A stretch of 64,000 nt of DNA from Firm-04 sp045627405. Its GTDB lineage: Bacteria > Bacillota > Clostridia > Oscillospirales > Ruminococcaceae. The translations under genes and the position numbers were made by a program. The stretch covers positions 1 to 64,000 of the forward strand of contig JAZQNP010000092.1 of the NCBI GenBank assembly GCA_045627405.1. The letters run 5' to 3'. The notes below the pieces were generated by a model. That model was not told the origin of the DNA. It was given only the letters and a program-made list of their open reading frames with translations, and did no database searches. Shown piece by piece: positions 1-6,760 of the stretch (position 1 is its first letter; every line of letters begins with the position of its first letter).

Positions 1-142
1 CAGCGATCGGGTTCAGCTTCAAACAGGTCGGCATAGTCTGCCATGACCTCCGGATCGTTATGATACGTACCGTTCAGCCAACATTCGATGATTTCAAATT
101 CAAGCCTAACTTCGGAACATCAATTGCTTTTGGGTTCGGCAT
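1..142 (-). pseudogene. Frameshifted fragment of an unrecognised gene, running off the left edge
   Basis: A minus-strand ATG at 142 follows a strong ribosome binding site (AAGGAGG) and begins MPNPKAIDVPKLGLN, but this frame stops after 22 codons. From about base 105 leftwards a different minus frame is open to the window edge and reads like coding sequence (EFEIIECWLNGTY, then HNDPEVMADYADLFEAEP). It has no start codon of its own near the ribosome binding site. The simplest reading is one gene with a single-base frameshift about 40 bases after its start. I do not recognise the family. Only about 45 residues are visible, so a short real peptide cannot be excluded. Confidence 0.35.
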
Positions 143-167
143 AGAAATTCCTCCTTGACATTCATTC

Positions 168-204
168 TGAAAAAGAAAATCGCTCCTCATTTCTGAGAAG
201 CGAT
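168..204 (-). terminator. Rho-independent terminator-like hairpin, minus strand
   Basis: The hairpin has a 6-bp outer stem (ATCGCT with AGCGAT), one C/A mismatch, a 4-bp inner stem (CTCA with TGAG) and a TTTC loop at 179-204. Read on the minus strand it is followed by TTTTCTTTTTC. It lies just upstream of the ribosome binding site of the minus-strand fragment at 142, so it either ends an incoming transcript or acts as a leader attenuator. Confidence 0.55.
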
Positions 205-303
205 GTACGGTATTCAATTTTGGGCATAAAAATAGCGGACAGCGCTTCTGTTATGAAACACCGTCCACTATTCTTTGCTATTCAGTTATGGTTGTCAACA
301 GGC

Positions 304-449
304 TTTCTACCGTTTTGCGTTGTTTTTGGTTTCTACCGAGCTTCTACCAGCTTTCATACCGCTGATTATCTACCAAGTTTCTACCAAAATTCATCATTCA
401 GGCTATTTTTTTATAACACCCTTAATGCGCGTTATTTAGGCTTTCTACC
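304..449. repeat. Cluster of TTTCTACC direct repeats with 26/11/26/11 spacing
   Basis: Six copies of the 8-mer TTTCTACC, or a one-base variant, start at 304, 330, 341, 367, 378 and 442. The start-to-start distances are 26, 11, 26, 11 and 64, so a doublet pattern repeats. Regular spacing of this kind is typical of protein-binding iterons or recombinase arm sites. Which protein binds here is unknown. Confidence 0.6.
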
Positions 450-479
450 ATTAAAAAGCCCCGTAGAATCAATATTTTT

Positions 480-519
480 GTGGTACTCGGTGTGACACCG
501 TGGTACTCAGTGTGAAATC
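480..519. repeat. Two tandem 20-bp repeats, possible IS21-like end
   Basis: GTGGTACTCGGTGTGA at 480-495 and GTGGTACTCAGTGTGA at 500-515 are arranged head to tail with a 20-bp period. Tandem repeats of about this length are a known feature of IS21-family transposon ends. No istA or istB gene is visible, so the mobile-element link is inference. Confidence 0.5.
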
Positions 520-617
520 GGTTTGGTTATACCATATTTTCTGTGAATTTGCAAGAGCTGCGGCGAATCGAAATCAACAATCATATCATTCGGGTCACGA
601 TTCGCGGATGAAATACG

Positions 618-636
618 TGAATATTGCCAATATTCA
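618..636. promoter_or_regulatory. Operator-like palindrome upstream of the GH26 gene
   Basis: TGAATATT-GCC-AATATTCA is a perfect 8-bp inverted repeat with a 3-base centre, about 60 bases upstream of the -35 element of the mannanase gene. It could be the site of a dimeric regulator. No regulator can be named from sequence. Confidence 0.35.
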
Positions 637-695
637 TAGTTAAAGAGCTGAAATCCTGTTTATTTTTGCTTGAAATGGAGATTCTTATAATTCCA

Positions 696-724
696 TTGCA
701 ATTTCATATTGCTTGTGCTATAAT
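696..724 (+). promoter_or_regulatory. Sigma-A promoter of the GH26 mannanase gene
   Basis: The -35 TTGCAA (696-701) and -10 TATAAT (719-724) are separated by 17 bases, with a TG extension just upstream of the -10. The ribosome binding site AAAGGAGG lies shortly before the ATG at 772. Confidence 0.75.
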
Positions 725-771
725 GAAACTATAATACTGTTTGGCATCTGCAAATATAAAGGAGGATTCTT

Positions 772-2751
772 ATGCGCAGAAAAGTATGCCGTCTGACTGC
801 ATGTGCAGCAGCATCCGCGATCATGCTTGGTATGATGAGCGCGATGCCTGCGGTATCCGCAGCGACTGCCACGACCTTTCCGTATATTGTTGAGGGTGAA
901 GATTTAGAGGGGGCGGATCTCTGGACATCCATCTACACCGATGAACTGCCGGGTTACAGCGGCTATGGCTTTGCGTACCTGACTGCCACGGCACTGTCGT
1001 TCAGCGTAAATGCGCCGGATGACGGCATGTATTCGATTGTGGTACACGGCGCACAGATTCTGAATGAAGAGGGTCGCTATCAGACTGTTGAGATCAACGG
1101 AAGTGAATATCACACGACTGTGCCGTATACAAGGGCATGGACAGATTTTGATTTCGGCATGGTTCGTCTCAACAAAGGCGAGAACACAATCAGCTTTGTG
1201 CCGAAATACGGCTATATGGCGATTGACTATGTGACGGTTTCGGATGCTGCGTTTCCGGATCTGTCAAAAGCGACTGCCTCGACCTGCGATCCGAAAGCAA
1301 CGGCAGAAACGCGCGCACTGATGGCATATCTTCAAAGTGTGTACGGCACCTATATTTTATCCGGACAGCAGCAGATTTACGGCGGAGGCAACAGCATCTC
1401 CACAACGATCCGCTATGATTCCTCCACAAATACCTGTGTGGATTCCAACGGAAAGACATATTCGTTTGACGAGTCCAGCAAGGACATTGCCGACGACGGT
1501 TCTACATTTGTGTGGACATGCTATGATGAAAACGGGCAGGCATACAATTATAATACTCAGAACCGGAATTATACCTACAATTATTATGATAACGACGTAG
1601 ATACGATTTACGCAATCACGGGAAAATATCCTGCGATACAGGGCTTTGACTTCGGAAGCTACTGCCCTTGCTATGCGTGGGATGACGGTGTTGCCGGAAG
1701 AATGATTGAGTGGACGAATGAAAAGGGCGGTATCTGCACCGCATCGTGGCATATCAATGTGCCGACGGTGCTTGCGGATTATACGCTCGGTGAGCCGCTT
1801 GATTTTGCCAAAACCACATATACTGAAAAGACGGATTTTGTTGCTGCAAACTGCTTGGTGAAAGGCACTGCCGAATACGATTACTTCCAGCTCTGCATGG
1901 AGAATCTCGCAAACGAACTGTTGAAATTGCAGGATGTCGGTGTTCCGGTGATCTTCCGCCCGTTCCACGAGGCAGAGGGCAACGGCGGTGCAGACGGTAA
2001 GGGCGCATGGTTCTGGTGGGCAAAGGAAGGCGCAGAGGTTTACAAGGAGCTGTGGGCATTCTTGCAGGATACGCTGGAAAATGAGTACGGTCTGCACAAT
2101 CTGATCTGGGAGCAGAATCTCTACGCATGGTCGGATGATTCTGCACTCTGGTACTCCGGCGATGACCGTGTGGACATTGTTGCTTACGATAAATACAATA
2201 CGCAGTACAACCGTCATGACGGAAAGACTTCCGGCCCGAATCTCGATGCAGAGACCGGTATCTTCTATAAGCTGGTCGGATATGTAAACGGCAATAAGAT
2301 GGTCGCAATGGCAGAGAACGATTCTGTTCCGAGCCTGACCAACATGCAGGTGGAGCATGCGTACTGGCTGTATTTCTGCCCGTGGTACGATTCTGAGCAG
2401 GCGAGATTTGTCACCGGCGAAAACTATCAGGATCAGGATGCTCTGATTGAGCTTTATCAGAGTGCGTTCTGTATCACACTCGATGAGCTGCCGGATGATC
2501 TGTTCTCGAATACTTCCCCGATTGTGACGGATATAACAGATACAAGCGAAATGCTCGGAGATACAGACTGCAACGGTTCTGTTGAACTGACGGATGCGAT
2601 TAAGCTGGCAAAGGCAATCGCAAGTGTTGAGCAGATCAGCGCGCAGGGTTCGATCAATTCCGATCTTGACCGCAACGGTAAGGTGGAAAACAACGATCTG
2701 ATGCTGCTTTTGCGCGTGCTTGCCGGTGCGATCAATATTCATTCGCTCTGA
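772..2751 (+). CDS. Secreted GH26 beta-mannanase with CBM35-like module and C-terminal dockerin
   Basis: 659 residues. Residues 1-30 are a signal peptide, about 37-157 a CBM35-like beta-sandwich that should bind mannan or decorated xylan, and about 165-575 a GH26 catalytic domain. The predicted acid/base is E400 in IFRPFHEAEG, which matches the family RPFHE motif. The predicted nucleophile is E515 in MVAMAENDSV. The C-terminus (about 594-659) is a type I dockerin with two calcium loops, DTDCNGSVELTD and DLDRNGKVENND, each followed by a hydrophobic helix. The enzyme would hydrolyse beta-1,4-mannan outside the cell while docked on a scaffoldin. It is transcribed alone, between its own promoter and a strong terminator. 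Confidence 0.93.
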   Translation: MRRKVCRLTACAAASAIMLGMMSAMPAVSAATATTFPYIVEGEDLEGADLWTSIYTDELPGYSGYGFAYLTATALSFSVNAPDDGMYSIVVHGAQILNEEGRYQTVEINGSEYHTTVPYTRAWTDFDFGMVRLNKGENTISFVPKYGYMAIDYVTVSDAAFPDLSKATASTCDPKATAETRALMAYLQSVYGTYILSGQQQIYGGGNSISTTIRYDSSTNTCVDSNGKTYSFDESSKDIADDGSTFVWTCYDENGQAYNYNTQNRNYTYNYYDNDVDTIYAITGKYPAIQGFDFGSYCPCYAWDDGVAGRMIEWTNEKGGICTASWHINVPTVLADYTLGEPLDFAKTTYTEKTDFVAANCLVKGTAEYDYFQLCMENLANELLKLQDVGVPVIFRPFHEAEGNGGADGKGAWFWWAKEGAEVYKELWAFLQDTLENEYGLHNLIWEQNLYAWSDDSALWYSGDDRVDIVAYDKYNTQYNRHDGKTSGPNLDAETGIFYKLVGYVNGNKMVAMAENDSVPSLTNMQVEHAYWLYFCPWYDSEQARFVTGENYQDQDALIELYQSAFCITLDELPDDLFSNTSPIVTDITDTSEMLGDTDCNGSVELTDAIKLAKAIASVEQISAQGSINSDLDRNGKVENNDLMLLLRVLAGAINIHSL

Positions 2752-2805
2752 TCTCACGGCACAACTGCGAAAAAAGTCAGATTTACTAACAGAGTAAATA
2801 GAGAT

Positions 2806-2847
2806 ACACCTCCTATGACATCTTCGGGTTCATAGGAGGTGTTTTTG
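2806..2847 (+). terminator. Rho-independent terminator of the GH26 gene
   Basis: A 13-bp perfect stem (ACACCTCCTATGA with TCATAGGAGGTGT) encloses a short loop containing TTCG and is followed by TTTTTGCC. Confidence 0.9.
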
Positions 2848-2893
2848 CCTGTTTCTTACTCATTTGCGCAGCTTGTGATATGATAATTTCTGA

Positions 2894-2922
2894 TTGACTT
2901 AATTTCTCGTTTGTGGTATAAT
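2894..2922 (+). promoter_or_regulatory. Sigma-A promoter of the interrupted surface-protein gene
   Basis: The -35 TTGACT (2894-2899) and -10 TATAAT (2917-2922) are 17 bases apart, about 60 bases before the ATG at 2984. Confidence 0.8.
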
Positions 2923-2983
2923 AAAATAAGAATATATTGTCGAAAAATGGGAGAATATAAAATATTAGGATGGGAGAATCAGT

Positions 2984-3346
2984 ATGAGAACATGTCATAA
3001 ATGCGGTCAGGAATTAACAGACCGCTCGAAATTCTGTCCTGGATGCGGCGAAGCGGTTCCGAAATTGGAATCCGAGACGGAACTTTGTCCGGTATGCGGA
3101 GCGGAACGCCGTGCAGGCTCAAAGTTCTGCAAGCACTGCGGCACATCATTTGCATTTGATTCGGAAGTACTTTCTGCTCAGACGGAGAATCATGGGGCAG
3201 AAGAGACTTCTGAGCTTCCGCAGATGCCCACAGACGCAGCGGAGACACAGACCGTTGTGCAGGCGACTGCTTCCGAAAATACAGCAGTTGCAGAGCCGGC
3301 GGTTCCGCCGACAGAGAAATCTCCGAAACCGAAACGTGAGAAATAG
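2984..3346 (+). CDS. Zinc-ribbon N-terminal part of the interrupted surface protein
   Basis: 120 codons. Two double-CxxC zinc ribbons lie near residues 4-22 (CHKCGQ with CPGCG) and 37-55 (CPVCGA with CKHCG). A Glu/Thr/Pro-rich linker follows and ends in a basic stretch (KPKREK) at the TAG. The next in-frame codons stay basic and lead directly into a TM helix, which is what a cytoplasmic zinc-ribbon domain tethered to the membrane would look like. On its own the product would be a small soluble zinc-ribbon protein of unknown role. Zinc ribbons of this kind are common at the N-termini of Firmicute membrane proteins. Confidence 0.7.
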   Translation: MRTCHKCGQELTDRSKFCPGCGEAVPKLESETELCPVCGAERRAGSKFCKHCGTSFAFDSEVLSAQTENHGAEETSELPQMPTDAAETQTVVQATASENTAVAEPAVPPTEKSPKPKREK

Positions 3347-3424
3347 GCGAAGAAATCTGAAAACCCAAAATCACAGCGTTCCGGCAAACGAAGAACGACA
3401 GCGCGGGCTTTTGGCTTTGGTGCC

Positions 3425-6400
3425 ATGCAGGTTGCGTTGTTTGGGCTGATTGCGGCAGTGCTGGTATTCAGCGGACTTCGGATTTTTCATTATACCCGCG
3501 ACCGTTTTACGCTGGCGGAATCTTCCGCGTCAACGGAAGAGACTGTGCGGCAGGTGTTTCAGGACGGATCGGTTTCTGTATCTCTGCAATACACCGCCGA
3601 TGATCTTGCGTTCCGCAAGCGCGACATTGCTGATATGAATGTTATTGTTCAGAATGATCTTGACGAGAGCATCAGTAATTTTTCGCTGGATTATGTGATG
3701 CCGGCGGGCATTGTGCAGACTGAGGAAAAGCATACGATTGAGATTTCGCGGCTGATGCCGGGCGGCGCGAGACAGTTCGGAATGCGGGTACAGCAGGAGA
3801 ATTTTCTTGATCGCTATTACTATAAGATTCTGTATGTGATCATCGCGGCGGCAGTTGCGGAGGCAATTCTGCTTGGACTGTATATTCTTGCTGCGAAATC
3901 AAAGAAAAAAGCACTCCGGCAGATTGCGGCATTTGCACTGGCATTAACGATTGCCTTTCCGACATTTATCTCGGTTGTCACAGGATACGATCAGCAGGAA
4001 GGCAAATCCTACATGGTCTATGATGATGACAACAATATCACGGGCATTGCCCATGAGATGACGACAACGGACGCCTATCCGCTCGGTGCAGGCGATGCCG
4101 GGGAAATGGTATTTACGGCACATTATTCGATTGAAGAGTCTCTTCAACTGACCGTTTCCTACGATCCTGTTGAGGGCAGTGTGCGCCTGAAATGGAATTC
4201 AATGTCCGGCACGGAGGGCTACACAGTTTATCAGTCCACAGACGGCGAAAACTTTGATTCTGTTGAAACTGTCTCAACGAATTCCTATTCCATCAGCGGT
4301 GCAACAATCGGTATTCCGCTGTATTATCGCGTATCAGCAGCGTTTTCGGAGGGCGATCTCTATTCCAATACGGCAATGCTGCTCCTTGGAAATGACAGTG
4401 AAACGAACGAAGTAACATCCTTTGAGGACAGCGATGGCGATTTGCTACGGGATGAGTTTGAAGAGGCGTTCGGTACGTCTGTGTATCTGGACGATTCCGA
4501 CGGATTATCCGATACGGATGAAATTGCAGTGACGTATACCGATCCGATGTCGTATGACAGTCAGGAAGCCGGCGTTTCTGACGGCGATAATGATTTAGAC
4601 GGAGACCGCCTGACCAATGCGGAAGAGATTGCACTGGGTACGAATCCGCTTTTGGAGGATACTGACCACGACGGTCTGACAGACGGCATGGAGCATGAGG
4701 TATTCGGTTCTGATCCGCTGAAATATGACACGGACAGTGACGGACTGAGTGACGGCACGGAGATGCTGCTCGGAACGGATCCGAATTCTGCCGACTCCAA
4801 TAACGACGGTGTTTCCGATGCCGACAGTGTTTACGAAGTCAGCATTTCTGCGGAGGATGATGCGGATGCGCTCATCACGGTATCCGACACCGGCAATGCG
4901 CTGACCGTTGCGGAGAGCCACGATGTCACCGGCACACTGGATGATCTGGATTATCTGGTATCAGCGGTGGTTTCGGTCATGGTTGCAGAGACGACAACCG
5001 GATCTGTTACGCTGCCGATTACAGAGGAAGCTGCGCAAAACAGTGAAGACCTCGTGGTTGCAGTGTACAATCAGGATCAGAACGATTTTCAGATTATTGA
5101 AAATTCCACGGTTGACACAGAGAACAACACGATCACGGCACCGCTGACTGATGAGTTTTATCATGAAGAAGAAGCGGTCAGCGAAAGCGGAGAAACCGTT
5201 CCGCTTCGGCGTTCTGTATACTGTGCATTCTATGTTGCCAACTGGCATATGCAGTTTGAGGCGTCTCTTACGCCGGAGCGCGAAGATGAAATCTTCTTTG
5301 ATGTGGAGTTTGTCATTGATGAATCAAGCTCCATGGAGGATAACAGCAAGGGTAAGACAAATGACCCGAACCGTTACCGTGTTGAAGCGGCGAAGAACTT
5401 TACCTACGGTCTGATTGCCGGAGACCGTGCTGCTGTTGTCGGTTTCAATGAGGGTGCGAGAAGAAAATGCGCTCTCAGTGAAGACATGGTTGTTGTGCGC
5501 AGTTCGATTGATTCAATCGTCGGCAATGCAGGTGGTACTGCGCTGTACAGCGGTTTGCAGAATGCGATTGACGAACTTCTGGACAGCAGCAGTGAATCCA
5601 GAGGACGCTTTATCATCGCACTGACAGACGGTGAAGACAGCGGTTCTCCCGGCGATGCCTATGATGTCATTATTGATACCTGTGTGGAAAATGAGATTCC
5701 GATTTATACAATCGGACTCGGCACTTCGCTCAATCAGGATCTGCTGACAAAGCTGGCTCTGTATACCGGCGGTGATTATTTCCACATCACCTCTGCCGAT
5801 GATCTGCCGAGCGTATTCAACCGTATTGAGAATAACGCATTTTACGGTGACGATGCGGACGGTGACGGCTTGGCGGATTCTGTTGAGGACTACGGTCTTC
5901 GCGACGGAATGGGCAATGTGTATCGGACTGATCCGAACAGCCGCTTCACGGACGATGACGACATGTCCGACGGTGAAGAGGCAGGCAATGTCATGTATAC
6001 GGCAGTCGGTGACGACGGCGAAACAATTTCGTACTATATCATGCTGACGGACCCGACCAAGGCGGATACGGACGGCGACGGGATCGACGATCTGGACGAG
6101 CGTCTGATCGGAATACTGCCTTGGTGCTCCGATACCGATCACGACGGACTGGCGGACGGCGAAGAGTGTGCAATCGGTTATAATCCGCTGATTTCCAACT
6201 ATGACAATGACTCCTACAATGATTATGCCGAATATCATTCCGGATTCAGCTATGAAGAGCTGGAATCGTATTTGCGGGACTCTCCGTTTACCAGTGCCGC
6301 GGATCTGCTGCTGAATGCACTGATTATGATTTCCGGCGGCCGTGATCCGTACACCTATGATCTGGACACAACCGAGAAAATCGCCGCCATCGGCTACGGT

Positions 6401-6643
6401 ATGCTGCTGGGTGACTGGGGCGATACGCTTGCAAGCTACGGATTTCTGGTTCAGGAGCAGGTGGACTCGATCTATTATTTGATCGGCGGCATTATTATTG
6501 ATTTAATTCCTATTGCGAGCATTGTATCTTCTGTTCGTGATGCACTGGAATCCATCATAAATGACGGCGATTTTCTTGGAGCGGGACTGAAACTGGTCGG
6601 CGCGATTCCGGGCGGCGGTTCTGTGATAAAGACCATCACATAA
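3425..6643 (+). CDS. Middle part: membrane-anchored VWA and calcium-repeat protein
   Basis: 1,072 codons from the first ATG; the frame is open from 3347. It has a TM helix at the start, an extracytoplasmic stretch of about 100 residues, and two further TM helices separated by KSKKKALRQ. An FN3-like domain follows (about nt 4150-4390). Aspartate-rich thrombospondin-3-like repeats (DTDHDGLTDG, DTDSDGLSDG) occupy about 4425-4830 and return at 5845-6220. Between them is a VWA domain with a MIDAS: DESSS, a GGTAL loop and LTDGED. VWA domains bind protein ligands through a divalent metal, so a surface adhesion or assembly role is likely. No ribosome binding site precedes 3425, so independent translation is doubtful. 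Confidence 0.7.
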   Translation: MQVALFGLIAAVLVFSGLRIFHYTRDRFTLAESSASTEETVRQVFQDGSVSVSLQYTADDLAFRKRDIADMNVIVQNDLDESISNFSLDYVMPAGIVQTEEKHTIEISRLMPGGARQFGMRVQQENFLDRYYYKILYVIIAAAVAEAILLGLYILAAKSKKKALRQIAAFALALTIAFPTFISVVTGYDQQEGKSYMVYDDDNNITGIAHEMTTTDAYPLGAGDAGEMVFTAHYSIEESLQLTVSYDPVEGSVRLKWNSMSGTEGYTVYQSTDGENFDSVETVSTNSYSISGATIGIPLYYRVSAAFSEGDLYSNTAMLLLGNDSETNEVTSFEDSDGDLLRDEFEEAFGTSVYLDDSDGLSDTDEIAVTYTDPMSYDSQEAGVSDGDNDLDGDRLTNAEEIALGTNPLLEDTDHDGLTDGMEHEVFGSDPLKYDTDSDGLSDGTEMLLGTDPNSADSNNDGVSDADSVYEVSISAEDDADALITVSDTGNALTVAESHDVTGTLDDLDYLVSAVVSVMVAETTTGSVTLPITEEAAQNSEDLVVAVYNQDQNDFQIIENSTVDTENNTITAPLTDEFYHEEEAVSESGETVPLRRSVYCAFYVANWHMQFEASLTPEREDEIFFDVEFVIDESSSMEDNSKGKTNDPNRYRVEAAKNFTYGLIAGDRAAVVGFNEGARRKCALSEDMVVVRSSIDSIVGNAGGTALYSGLQNAIDELLDSSSESRGRFIIALTDGEDSGSPGDAYDVIIDTCVENEIPIYTIGLGTSLNQDLLTKLALYTGGDYFHITSADDLPSVFNRIENNAFYGDDADGDGLADSVEDYGLRDGMGNVYRTDPNSRFTDDDDMSDGEEAGNVMYTAVGDDGETISYYIMLTDPTKADTDGDGIDDLDERLIGILPWCSDTDHDGLADGEECAIGYNPLISNYDNDSYNDYAEYHSGFSYEELESYLRDSPFTSAADLLLNALIMISGGRDPYTYDLDTTEKIAAIGYGMLLGDWGDTLASYGFLVQEQVDSIYYLIGGIIIDLIPIASIVSSVRDALESIINDGDFLGAGLKLVGAIPGGGSVIKTIT

Positions 6644-6760
6644 ATCGCAGGTATTCTTGACAAGGCGTGGTCCGCAATTCAGAGTGCAGCCGATTACGCA
6701 GGAACATTCACACCGGTCAAGCTGTCGGCAGCACCGGCATTTACCTATACGCTGCTGCAT

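Larger units (their letters stand above)
143..771. other. Intergenic stretch, 629 bases, repeat-rich, no convincing gene
   Basis: This stretch holds the minus-strand terminator, the TTTCTACC repeat cluster, the 20-bp tandem repeat, a perfect 8-bp palindrome and the promoter of the GH26 gene, each listed separately. A 91-codon frame at 220-495 is made largely of the repeats and has no ribosome binding site, so I do not call it a gene. GCGAATCG and CGATTCGC at about 573-606 form an additional long-loop inverted repeat. Confidence 0.6.

Noticed and set aside
220..495. 91-codon plus-strand frame
   Set aside because: It consists mainly of the TTTCTACC repeats, has no ribosome binding site and no recognisable protein features.
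1357..2757. 466-codon minus-strand frame opposite the GH26 gene
   Set aside because: Shadow of a well-supported GH26 coding region; composition follows from the opposite strand.
5513..6238. 241-codon minus-strand frame inside the VWA gene
   Set aside because: Rich in Ile/Val from aspartate-repeat codons read in reverse; no start signals.
3344..6643. Programmed stop-codon read-through in the surface gene
   Set aside because: The bases after TAG (GCG) and TAA (ATC) do not fit the known leaky contexts such as CARYYA after UAG, and no stem-loop was evident directly downstream; kept only as one possibility.
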